Source of the DNA: Chloroflexota bacterium
GTDB lineage: Bacteria; Chloroflexota; Anaerolineae; Aggregatilineales; Phototrophicaceae
Length of the DNA stretch: 13,197 bases
Direction of reading: 5' to 3'
Assembly: GCA_023430545.1 (NCBI GenBank)
Contig: JAEZAF010000263.1
Span: 1 to 13,197 of the forward strand
The translations under genes were made by a program, and so were the position numbers. Each line of letters opens with the position of its first letter. Positions within the stretch are counted from its first letter, which is position 1. Of the stretch, positions 6,841-13,197 are shown in pieces. The notes below the pieces were generated by a model. That model saw only the letters and a list, made by a program, of their open reading frames with translations. It was not told where the DNA came from and did no database searches.

Positions 6841-7212
6841 GTCGTCTGGTTACCTCGTATCTCAGGGGCATACGTTCGTTAATACTGCGCAGAACGTGCG
6901 CAATCCGCGATGGCGCATACTGTAACGTACTGTGTATCCTGCTGCACCGCCTGTCTGATATTGTGAATTACAGCTCACATCCATAACAGGCGTCAGTACA
7001 CGGTTTCACCTTCACAAGTATACATCAGTCTATACGAATTTTGGGCTGGATGGTCTCAGGTCTGATGGAAAATTAACGGCATGGTGGAATCTCTGGGCGC
7101 GCTGGTCGACTCCCGCCCTACTCGAAAGGCCCGAAGCAGGCTAAAGTTGAGCCGATCTGAAAGTGAACGCTGAACCCTGACTGGGCTGTCGAATCAGACA
7201 AGAAGGCTGCAT
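6841..7212. other. Divergent intergenic region with repeats and a nested hairpin
   Basis: About 370 bases between the minus-strand Ala/Pro-rich gene and the plus-strand Wzz-like gene. It contains an inverted pair of TGCGCA (6886-6891 and 6897-6902), two TACTGT units 10 bases apart (6918, 6928), a nested hairpin (6948-6992) and a GGGCG/CGCCC stem (7095-7118). No tRNA, known riboswitch consensus or convincing -35/-10 pair was recognised, though promoters for both genes must lie here. Confidence 0.5.
6948..6992. repeat. Nested two-stem hairpin
   Basis: The outer stem is CGCCTGT (6948-6954) / ACAGGCG (6986-6992), 7 bp perfect. The inner stem is TGTGA (6962-6966) / TCACA (6975-6979) with loop ATTACAGC. 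Internal loops of 7 and 6 bases separate the stems. It could be a leader RNA element or a protein-binding palindrome. Confidence 0.5.
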
Positions 7213-7911
7213 ATGGAACTGATTCTGCTGATACGTGTACTGCTGCGGCGCTGGTATCTGGTGTTGATCCCCGTGCTGATCGTCAGCGCGGTCTCGCTGC
7301 CGCAGTTATTAAGACAGGAAACCACCGCCAGCGTCGGTTATACAACCGTCGTGCGCTATACCGCTTCCCAGTCACTCGACGCCATCCCGAATCGCGACGG
7401 TGACTTTCAGGATGTGTGGCTGGCGTCTGAACTGGCGGTCAATGCGCTGACGGAGTGGATTCGCACGACCGGCTTTGCCGACGCCGTCAATGCGCTGCTG
7501 TCCGAACGCGGCGTCACCGGCACGGCAGGTGAAGCCGTCGATGTACGCGGTCGGCTTAATACCGATAACGAACGCAGCATCGGCACCATTCAGGTAAGCT
7601 GGACCGATGCCGACACCCTGCCACAGATCGTCGATGCTGTCATCAGCGTCCTGCAGACCCAGAGCGCCGAGACCTTCCCGCAGTTGGGCGGGACCGAGGC
7701 GAATATCCGCCTTCTGGACGAACCGGTGATCTCCGCCGCCCCGCCGCCCATTACCGACCGCCTGCGTCCACTGCTTCAGATCGGGCTGGCGCTGCTGGCC
7801 GGAATCGGGCTGGCATTTCTGGCAGATTATCTCGATCCCATTGTCCGTCGGCGCGACCAGCTTGAAGCACTGCGGCTGCCGGTGGTGGCTGTCATCCCAG
7901 GCGAACGGTAA
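7213..7911 (+). CDS. Short Wzz/chain-length-determinant-like membrane protein
   Basis: A 232-residue protein with the layout of the polysaccharide co-polymerase (Wzz) family. A short cytosolic N-terminus leads into a first membrane helix (about 14-32), then an extracytoplasmic part, a second helix (about 185-207) and a cytosolic tail, DPIVRRRDQLEALRLPVVAVIPGER. That tail matches the junction that in other members leads into a BY-type tyrosine kinase, but here the protein stops and no Walker motif follows. Such proteins regulate export or length of surface polysaccharides. No glycosyltransferase or flippase gene is nearby, so the target is unknown. The ATG start has AGAAGG about 6 bases upstream. 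Thymidylate kinase follows 106 bases later on the same strand. Confidence 0.75.
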   Translation: MELILLIRVLLRRWYLVLIPVLIVSAVSLPQLLRQETTASVGYTTVVRYTASQSLDAIPNRDGDFQDVWLASELAVNALTEWIRTTGFADAVNALLSERGVTGTAGEAVDVRGRLNTDNERSIGTIQVSWTDADTLPQIVDAVISVLQTQSAETFPQLGGTEANIRLLDEPVISAAPPPITDRLRPLLQIGLALLAGIGLAFLADYLDPIVRRRDQLEALRLPVVAVIPGER

Positions 7912-8017
7912 GCAGGCACAGGCTATCCGGGCTTTTGCGATGCATGTGTCGCAACGCCATGTCCGCCGCGAAACGACCATATCCGACATACACACACCGA
8001 TCCGCAAGGAGCACAGA

Positions 8018-8713
8018 TTGTTCATCACATTTGAAGGCATGGACGGCAGCGGCAAGACGACACAGCTTCAGCACCTGGCCGCTGCCCTGCGCGAAAACGG
8101 CTATCACGTCATCACCACTCGCGAACCCGGCGGCACGCCATTAGGGGATCGCGTGCGCAGCCTGCTGCTGGACAAAGCCGATGACCCTGCACCGATGGAC
8201 CGCCGCGCCGAGCTGCTGCTGTTCTGCGCATCGCGGGCGCAGTTGGTGCATGAGGTTATCCGACCGCATCTGGCGCAGGGCGGAATTGTCCTGTGCGACC
8301 GTTATATCGACTCGTCGCTGGCGTATCAGGGCTTCGGACTGGGCATTGACCTCGATGTACTGCAAACCCTGCTGGAGTTCGCGACCGGCGGCCTGCTGCC
8401 GGATCTGACGCTGTACCTCGACATCTCACCGGAAGAGGGACTGCGCCGTCGGGCGGCGGCCTCGCTGTTCGGCGAGGAGTTCAACCGGATCGATGATCTC
8501 GAACTCGATTTTCATCACCGTGTTTATGAAGGCTACCAGTGGATTCAAACGCAGGCCGGCGACCGCTGGCATCCCATCGACGCACGCCAGACGCCGGAGC
8601 AGATTCAGCCGCAGGTGCTTCAGGCCGTGCAAACACGTCTGCAAGCACACGGGATACAGCCTTCCACCTCCGTCAGAAAGCGCCGCACCCGCCAGACGCG
8701 CTCTGGTTCCTAA
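8018..8713 (+). CDS. tmk: Thymidylate kinase (TTG start)
   Basis: dTMP kinase, which phosphorylates dTMP to dTDP for DNA synthesis; 231 residues. The P-loop GMDGSGKT is at 7-14, the TREPGGT motif at 34-40, the substrate-binding RAELLLFCASRAQ at about 63-75 and the DRY motif at 94-96 followed by SSLAYQG. An Arg-containing lid is near 139-155. The frame stays open upstream to 7841, but I chose the TTG at 8018. It has AAGGAG 6 bases before it, begins directly with the conserved FITFEGMDGSGK, and avoids an overlap with the Wzz-like gene. A basic tail of about 14 residues (VRKRRTRQTRSGS) exceeds the family core. A small unknown gene follows after 30 bases and is probably co-transcribed. Confidence 0.93.
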   Translation: MFITFEGMDGSGKTTQLQHLAAALRENGYHVITTREPGGTPLGDRVRSLLLDKADDPAPMDRRAELLLFCASRAQLVHEVIRPHLAQGGIVLCDRYIDSSLAYQGFGLGIDLDVLQTLLEFATGGLLPDLTLYLDISPEEGLRRRAAASLFGEEFNRIDDLELDFHHRVYEGYQWIQTQAGDRWHPIDARQTPEQIQPQVLQAVQTRLQAHGIQPSTSVRKRRTRQTRSGS

Positions 8714-8743
8714 ATCAGATCCAAACTCAGAGAGGACCACTTC

Positions 8744-9031
8744 ATGGTCGAGATTGAATTCCAGTTCGATATTCAGGGCGATACCAGCGCGGACAGCCTG
8801 TTTGATCCGCACGAGATCGAAGAACTGCTGGACACCACCCGCACCCAGATCCGCCATCATATCCTGAAGCGCCTCAGTGATCTGGAAGCAGACGAGCATG
8901 ATCAGCCGGTCAAGGTGCTGGTCGTCGGCCATTACGACGCCGACACCGAACAGATTGAATACAGCTACAACATCGACGCCTGCTGCAATCTGATGACCAT
9001 GCGTGCCGCTGCCCTGCTCAGTCGCGTGTAA
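8744..9031 (+). CDS. Small protein of unknown function downstream of tmk
   Basis: A 95-residue, acidic, soluble-looking protein with no signal peptide or membrane segment. The N-terminal half is polar with a likely helix (EIEELLDTTRTQIRHHILKRL). A strand-like VKVLVVGHYDADTEQIEYSY follows, and the C-terminus holds ACCNLMTMRAAALLSRV with adjacent cysteines. I do not recognise the family. AGAGGA precedes the ATG by about 7 bases, the gap to tmk is only 30 bases, and a hairpin follows the stop, so it is very likely a real gene at the end of the tmk transcript. Confidence 0.75.
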   Translation: MVEIEFQFDIQGDTSADSLFDPHEIEELLDTTRTQIRHHILKRLSDLEADEHDQPVKVLVVGHYDADTEQIEYSYNIDACCNLMTMRAAALLSRV

Positions 9032-9054
9032 ATCAGTATAGAGACACTTCGCAG

Positions 9055-9076
9055 GGGATGGCCCGTGTGCCATCCC
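9055..9076. terminator. Hairpin terminator between convergent genes
   Basis: An 8-bp perfect stem GGGATGGC (9055-9062) / GCCATCCC (9069-9076) with loop CCGTGT. It sits between the tmk-linked small gene (plus, ends 9031) and the beta-propeller gene (minus, ends 9092), so it may serve both. There is no clear U-tract on either side. Confidence 0.5.
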
Positions 9077-9091
9077 GCTATCGTATGAACG

Positions 9092-10543
9092 TTAACGCAG
9101 CGCAGGCCGCGCAGGTAATGGAAACACGCCTTCGACCACCGTCTGCCGTTCTCCGGTGTCCAGCGTGTACAGCCCGATCACGGGTAAGCGCGTGTCTTCG
9201 TTACGATCAAAATACAACAGGGTTTCATCATCCACTACCTCGACAAACCTCAGGTTGGATGATGCGATCTCAAATAACTGCTGGTCGCTGACACGATAGT
9301 AAAAGGTCGTCGCATCCCCGCCCGTGTAACTGACGGCGAGTGCGCCTTCGGGGAAGAAGAGCACATTGGCAAAGTTCGGCACGGTCTCCGCGTCACTGCG
9401 GATAACCGCCTCACCCGTTTCGGTATCGATCACAGCAAAACCACCCTCATCAGGGTCAGGGACGACCGCCGCGAAACGCCCATCACTGGAGATCATCCCG
9501 CTGCCATTGGTTGTCAGGGACTGATAGCTGATGTTCCCCAGAACCTCGATCTCGCCCTCGGTTGTGATCTTCACGATCTGATCCGGGTCATTCAGCTGAC
9601 CAAGCAGGCCGCCATCCGGGCTGAAGCGATTGGGATAGAAGAGCCGTGCCGATCCTTCACCTGCATCCGGGAAGGTGACAGGGAAAGTGATTGTTTCGCC
9701 GTCCCTGGTCTGTAAGGTGAACTCGCAGTTTTCCTCGCACAGCGCGTCGTTCGTCAGGAGTGCATCTCCAATCCATGTTGTGCGCATGGCAAGGGGCGCA
9801 GTCGTCCGGCTGATCTCTTCACCATCCTGCCAGACAATCGTCGTCCGTTCCTTTGCATCTGGCTGATTGACAAATAACAGCCACTGATCCCCACTCTGAT
9901 TCACAAAGCCCATATGACGGTTTTCATCGTCGAACAGAATACGCTCTTCACCGCTCTCAGGATCAAGTTCAATGAACGCATCCTGTCGGCCATCATCGGT
10001 CAGCATCTGCGCATAATATCGGATGGTTCCCGCTTCGGTCACCACACAGCAGTTGGTCAGGCTGTAGACAGCGCCATGCTCTGTCAGGCGTGCGGTGTGA
10101 TTTTCCAGATCGATGACCACCAGTCGATCACCGATCCGCCCTGATGAGAGAAGCGCATAGGGCGCACGGTAGCTGATCAGCACACTGGCGGCAAAATACT
10201 CCGGATCGTCACCGGATTCGATGTCAATAGATGCTGCATCAGTGCCAATGATCTCGTACCAGGTATCAACCTCATCCTCTTCCACAAGCGCCAGTACCTG
10301 GCTTTCCCCAAGATTGAACAGTCTCGGCTCGTCATCGAGACCTTCAATCACCGTCGCGACCTCGCCGGAAAGGGTGTAGGCGATGAGATCATAAGAGTCT
10401 TCCAGGACTTCGCCGGGTGTCTCGCGATAGCCATAGCGCCATACTTCTGTAGTCTGGGCGGTAATGAGTCCAGTCAAAACGGAGAAAAAGATCATCAGAA
10501 GGGCAGCCGTCAACGGCTGAAGGAAAGATTTCTTAATGTACAT
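9092..10543 (-). CDS. Secreted beta-propeller-like protein of unknown function
   Basis: A 483-residue exported protein. Residues 1-30 form a signal peptide (KK near the start, a long hydrophobic core, cleavage near LITAQ). The rest is mostly beta, with recurring blade-like units such as AVIDTETGEAVIRSDAET and GLYTLDTGERQTVVEG, resembling WD40/TolB-like propellers, plus the Asp-box-like FSPDGGLLGQL. A CEENC motif (C269, C273) could form a disulfide. No catalytic residues stand out; a binding or scaffold role is possible. The reading frame extends upstream to 10756, but the ATG at 10543 has GAGGAG 8 bases before it and begins the signal peptide, so I chose it. It diverges from the DUF6882-like gene. 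The propeller fold is inferred from repeat style. Confidence 0.75.
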   Translation of the reverse strand: MYIKKSFLQPLTAALLMIFFSVLTGLITAQTTEVWRYGYRETPGEVLEDSYDLIAYTLSGEVATVIEGLDDEPRLFNLGESQVLALVEEDEVDTWYEIIGTDAASIDIESGDDPEYFAASVLISYRAPYALLSSGRIGDRLVVIDLENHTARLTEHGAVYSLTNCCVVTEAGTIRYYAQMLTDDGRQDAFIELDPESGEERILFDDENRHMGFVNQSGDQWLLFVNQPDAKERTTIVWQDGEEISRTTAPLAMRTTWIGDALLTNDALCEENCEFTLQTRDGETITFPVTFPDAGEGSARLFYPNRFSPDGGLLGQLNDPDQIVKITTEGEIEVLGNISYQSLTTNGSGMISSDGRFAAVVPDPDEGGFAVIDTETGEAVIRSDAETVPNFANVLFFPEGALAVSYTGGDATTFYYRVSDQQLFEIASSNLRFVEVVDDETLLYFDRNEDTRLPVIGLYTLDTGERQTVVEGVFPLPARPALR

Positions 10544-10776
10544 TTTGCACTCCTCTGCCTGACAATACCGGTAGTGAAATAACGAATGGTCTTCTCTTGT
10601 ACAGCAGCTTGATGCAGGATGCCAGTCACCTGCCCTGATTATCATCACACTCTCAACGTCAGTGCACGGTACAAGGTTCCGACCGAGCAATAACACGGAC
10701 GGCTGAAGGGCCTTCACCGCCCGATCTGATATAAACACACAGACGCTATGCCTCAACCCTGCGAAAGGATCACCTC
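10544..10776. other. Divergent promoter region
   Basis: A 233-base gap between divergently transcribed genes. It holds an extended -10 for the rightward gene, an 11-base palindrome over that promoter's -35 zone and an 8-base palindrome TACCGGTA near the leftward gene. No leftward promoter could be assigned with confidence. Confidence 0.5.
10727..10735 (+). promoter_or_regulatory. Extended -10 promoter of the DUF6882-like gene
   Basis: TG (10727-10728), one base, then TATAAA (10730-10735) forms an extended -10 element. The -35 region is poor, as extended -10 promoters allow. Transcription would start near 10742, about 35 bases before the ATG. Confidence 0.5.
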
Positions 10777-11454
10777 ATGGACCTGATGGACGCCCTGCTG
10801 CCGGTTATCGCCATCGCCTTTGAAAAGCAGCTTCATCTCGCGGAAATTGTGGGTGACCGGTCATGGTCATTTTCAATGGACAGCGGCGAACTGGGTTTCG
10901 ACAACGACTTCGCCTTCAGGGTCCAGCTTCTGGGCACAGAGGCAGATGCAGGGCAGACATGGCTGTGGGCATGGGCCAATACAGCCAGCGGTATCCCGGT
11001 GGAGCTGCTGGACAGCGCCAACCAGATGCGCGCCTACGGCCACCAGACCCAGATCCAGGCACTGACCGAGACCGAAGTCCCACTGAATAACCTTCACAAT
11101 GGGCATATGTTCAGCCTGCTTGCCAGCGGCCTGCTTGAATCCAGCGGAGGTTACTATCGGGGACCGTATCCGGGCGGGGCGCTCTTCATGCTGATCGATG
11201 ATCCCGATTTCCCGGCAGACCAGCGCGACCCGGTCCAGAGGATCGTGATGACCTTTCCGCAGTTGATTAGTGCGATTACCCTGCCCAGTCACCTCGAAGC
11301 ATTTCTCGGATACCTGCAAGGCCATCAGCTTATGATTGAGCAGGAAACCGACTCGCAGATCGTGCGCGCACAGTCATCCAGCGGGCAGATCATCACGGCG
11401 GAGTTCGACGCCAGCGACCGGCTGATCAGCCTGAATGCCAGCCTGCATCCCTGA
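10777..11454 (+). CDS. DUF6882-like protein
   Basis: A 225-residue cytosolic protein without signal peptide or membrane helices. The TWLWAWAN motif with the following LRxYG-like segment (MRAYGHQTQI) matches my memory of the DUF6882 family, whose function is not established. The C-terminal part (PQLISAITLPSHLEAFLGYLQGH, then EFDASDRLISL) also looks domain-like. The ATG has AAAGGA 8 bases upstream and an extended -10 promoter. It converges on the APH-like gene with only 7 bases between stop codons and no terminator, so the two transcripts probably overlap at their 3' ends. Confidence 0.75.
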   Translation: MDLMDALLPVIAIAFEKQLHLAEIVGDRSWSFSMDSGELGFDNDFAFRVQLLGTEADAGQTWLWAWANTASGIPVELLDSANQMRAYGHQTQIQALTETEVPLNNLHNGHMFSLLASGLLESSGGYYRGPYPGGALFMLIDDPDFPADQRDPVQRIVMTFPQLISAITLPSHLEAFLGYLQGHQLMIEQETDSQIVRAQSSSGQIITAEFDASDRLISLNASLHP

Positions 11455-11461
11455 TCCGCGC

Positions 11462-12271
11462 CTAAAAGAACTCGTCCAGCAGGCGATAGAACGCGAGTTT
11501 GGCTTCATCGACAGCATTCAGACCGTAGGCATATAGAAAATGGTGTGCCCAGCCGGTGCCGAAGTTATAGAGAATGCTGCGGGTATGCAGCGCCAGATCC
11601 TGATAACGGTCGGCGATGCCAGCCCGCCCCCAGTCGATCAGACCGGTCAGCGCGAGGGTTTCAGGGTGGAGCAGGATATTCGGCGCACAGTAATCGCCAT
11701 GCGTAAACACCCGATCCTCATCGGCTGGCCGCGTCGCAATCAACTGCTGATAAACGGCCTCCGCGCTCTGCCCCTGACGCTCCGCATCGAAGTCACTTTC
11801 GTCCACCCATCCCTGTGACAGATGCCGGTGCGCCTGTGCGATTTTCACATCCAGCGTCATATCGAAAGGACATGTCCCCACCGGGATCTCATGGATACGG
11901 CGCAGGGTCTGTGCGGTGATGGTCAGCACATCCGGCAGATGATCGCGCAGCAGTTCGTCATGGATGCCCACACCCGGCAGTGACTCGATCAGCAGATACT
12001 GCCAGTCGCCGCTTTCGCCGTAGTACTGCACCCGTGGGACTGGCAGTCCCTCGCGGTATGCATCCAGCCATAACAGACGCGCCAGCTCCGGCTGAAGGTC
12101 ATCTGCCGTGCCCCGACGTGCGATCTTCAGATAGGCGACCGGCTGGTGGTTATACTCGACCCGAAAGACCTGCGAACCTGAAAACCCTTCGTGTGTCTCA
12201 TACAGCGCTGCATCCGCTAACCTCGCCTTCAGTGCGCCACTGACTTCACCGGGCACCATCGAGAGTGACAT
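11462..12271 (-). CDS. APH(3')-like aminoglycoside phosphotransferase
   Basis: A 269-residue kinase-fold protein closely resembling APH(3') enzymes, which use ATP to phosphorylate the 3'-hydroxyl of kanamycin and neomycin. Visible features are the ATP-binding K49 (YLKI) with E62, the catalytic loop HGDYCAPN at 181-188 (D183, N188), the metal-binding D203 in LIDWGRAGIADRYQDLAL and a C-terminus ending AFYRLLDEFF. From memory these closely match APH(3')-IIa, which ends in the same residues. The segment CPFDMTLDVKIAQA and GWVDESDFDAERQG also aligns. The frame is open upstream to 12328, but the ATG at 12271 overlaps the stop of the adenosyltransferase gene as TGATG and gives the family's usual N-terminal length. 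A resistance role is plausible; another small-molecule substrate is possible. Confidence 0.88.
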   Translation of the reverse strand: MSLSMVPGEVSGALKARLADAALYETHEGFSGSQVFRVEYNHQPVAYLKIARRGTADDLQPELARLLWLDAYREGLPVPRVQYYGESGDWQYLLIESLPGVGIHDELLRDHLPDVLTITAQTLRRIHEIPVGTCPFDMTLDVKIAQAHRHLSQGWVDESDFDAERQGQSAEAVYQQLIATRPADEDRVFTHGDYCAPNILLHPETLALTGLIDWGRAGIADRYQDLALHTRSILYNFGTGWAHHFLYAYGLNAVDEAKLAFYRLLDEFF

Positions 12272-12822
12272 CAGCGCGGGCGAATCGACCACTGGCTTTC
12301 CTCGATCCCGGCCTGATGATTTTCCCACCGTGCGAGTGTAAACAGCCAGTCCGACAGGCGGTTGAGATATTTCAGCACGTGTTCACCGATGGGTTCATGC
12401 TCACTCAGGGACACAGCGATGCGCTCTGCACGGCGACAGATCGCCCGCGCGACCTGAAGCTGGGCAGCGGCGGGTGTCCCACCCGGCAGGATGAAGTTCT
12501 TCAGCGCGGGAAGGTCAGCGGTCATGGTGTCGATGGTGGTTTCCAGCCACGCGACGGTCTCGGCATCCATGCGGACCACCCATTCCGCCTTGGCATCCAG
12601 CGGCGTTGCGAGATCCGCCCCCAGATGGAAAAGCTGATTCTGCACCTGTTCCAGATACGAATCAGTCTGCGCAGAGGGCTGATGTACCCGCGCCACACCC
12701 AACACTGAATTCAGCTCATCGACCGTGCCGTAGGTCTCCACGCGCAGATCGGCTTTGGAAACGCGCCCGCCGGAAAACAGACTGGTCATACCACTATCGC
12801 CGGTTTTGGTATAAATCTTCAT
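12271..12822 (-). CDS. PduO-type cob(I)alamin adenosyltransferase
   Basis: A 183-residue enzyme (PduO/MMAB/YvqK group) that transfers the 5'-deoxyadenosyl group of ATP to cob(I)alamin, forming coenzyme B12. Signatures are the N-terminal ATP-binding KIYTKTGDSGMTSLFSGG, RVETYGTVDELNSVLG near 27-42, FILPGGTPAAAQLQVARAICRRAER in the middle and the C-terminal YLNRLSDWLFTLAR. Length is normal. The start is taken as ATG at 12822; a TTG one codon earlier is also possible, with GAGGG 6-9 bases upstream serving either. Its stop codon overlaps the start of the APH-like gene (TGATG), suggesting coupled translation, though no functional link between the two is obvious. It diverges from the lipoprotein gene at the right edge. 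Confidence 0.93.
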   Translation of the reverse strand: MKIYTKTGDSGMTSLFSGGRVSKADLRVETYGTVDELNSVLGVARVHQPSAQTDSYLEQVQNQLFHLGADLATPLDAKAEWVVRMDAETVAWLETTIDTMTADLPALKNFILPGGTPAAAQLQVARAICRRAERIAVSLSEHEPIGEHVLKYLNRLSDWLFTLARWENHQAGIEESQWSIRPR

Positions 12823-12931
12823 CAAAAATGGCCCTCATCAAAAACGCCAGGTGCCTGTAAGTTTAACGGATACACATGCGCGATGCAGTGTTGATTCAGA
12901 TTTAAGCCGATTTTGAGCGGGATAACCTACC

Positions 12932-13197
12932 GTGAAAACATCTATCACTCACCAGATCATCCGCAGGACCAGCACCATTACGGCTGTGACCCTGATCATC
13001 TTCATCCTGACCGCCTGCCAGCCCGACATCGAACCCACCGTCACCCCATCACCGGTCCCGCCGCCTTTAGAGGCAAGCCCGACCATCAACCCTGCGCCGC
13101 CGACGCCGATGGCAAATGATTTTTCCAATCTGCCAAGCGTGGGCATCAGCAATCCGACCGCAGCCGCACAGGCCAATAACGCCGATGTCGGTGTGGA
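12932..13197 (+). CDS. Lipoprotein, N-terminal part (runs off the window)
   Basis: An open frame of 88 codons from GTG at 12932 to the window edge without a stop. An in-frame TAA at 12923 fixes the start zone, and GTG is the first possible start. It encodes a typical lipoprotein signal: basic residues (IIRRTS), a hydrophobic core (TAVTLIIFIL) and the lipobox LTAC with Cys29. The mature start is rich in Pro and Thr, as in the LysM lipoprotein in this window, then Asn/Ala-rich. The functional domain lies beyond the window, so the role is unknown. The ribosome binding site is weak (GAGCGGG about 10 bases upstream). Confidence 0.75.
   Translation, partial: MKTSITHQIIRRTSTITAVTLIIFILTACQPDIEPTVTPSPVPPPLEASPTINPAPPTPMANDFSNLPSVGISNPTAAAQANNADVGV

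Noticed and set aside
6962..6979. CRP-like site TGTGA/TCACA
   Set aside because: The spacer is 8 bases instead of the 6 of the classical site, and it is better explained as the inner stem of a nested hairpin.
6841..7212. tRNA or known riboswitch in the long spacer
   Set aside because: No T-loop or acceptor pairing for a tRNA and no match to consensus cores such as the cyclic-di-GMP or glycine riboswitches that I could recall.
7841..8017. N-terminal extension of tmk by 59 codons
   Set aside because: It overlaps the Wzz-like gene, is unlike any thymidylate kinase N-terminus, and a TTG with AAGGAG lies exactly at the family start.
8426..9073. Minus-strand frame of 215 codons over tmk and the next gene
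   Set aside because: Antisense to thymidylate kinase, whose motifs are unambiguous; no domain in the antisense product.
10544..10756. N-terminal extension of the beta-propeller protein by 71 codons
   Set aside because: It would place the signal peptide internally and cross the divergent promoter; the ATG at 10543 has a good ribosome binding site.
12272..12328. Longer start of the APH-like protein
   Set aside because: It would overlap the adenosyltransferase gene by 58 bases and exceed the family's N-terminal length; the TGATG start fits better.

Overview
The window looks like a stretch of bacterial chromosome, probably from a Chloroflexota (Anaerolineae-like) organism. This rests on moderate GC, lipoproteins whose mature N-termini are rich in Thr/Pro, a LysM lipoprotein, a DUF6882-type protein, and some TTG or GTG starts with good ribosome binding sites. 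The lineage is inferred from style and was not measured. I see no transposase, integrase, CRISPR array, tRNA, rRNA or recognisable phage or defence module. Most of the window reads as ordinary housekeeping and accessory genes with some unusual details.

Left part (1-2700, minus strand). A likely three-gene operon encodes a four-helix membrane protein, a small XRE-type regulator and a secreted alpha/beta hydrolase carrying two EF-hand-like calcium loops. It is read from a strong promoter (TTGACA, 17 bp, TACAGT) overlaid by repeated TGTAAAGC half-sites, which suggests autoregulation. Upstream is a separate ADP-ribose-pyrophosphatase-type Nudix gene with its own terminator.

Middle (2700-6840, minus strand). 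A LysM lipoprotein gene is followed upstream by a 600-base non-coding stretch containing about six hairpins in a row, including a perfect 16-bp palindrome. Next, in transcription order, come a low-complexity Ala/Pro-rich protein, a long protein-L-isoaspartate methyltransferase-like protein with an extra 190-residue C-terminal domain, and a CoA-pyrophosphatase-type Nudix hydrolase. The last two suggest damage repair and metabolite clean-up, but that link is inference.

Right-middle (6841-9076, plus strand). A 370-base intergenic region with a nested hairpin leads into a short Wzz-like membrane protein, thymidylate kinase (TTG start) and a small unknown protein, ending in a hairpin terminator.

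Right part (9092-13197). A secreted beta-propeller-like protein (minus) diverges from a DUF6882-like protein (plus). The latter converges on a translationally coupled pair on the minus strand: a PduO-type cob(I)alamin adenosyltransferase followed by a full-length APH(3')-like aminoglycoside phosphotransferase homologue. A lipoprotein gene with a GTG start runs off the right edge.

No clearly new biological system is visible. The best candidates for a second look are the structured non-coding region at 3720-4030, the autoregulated operon with an EF-hand hydrolase, the APH(3') homologue and the extended isoaspartate methyltransferase.
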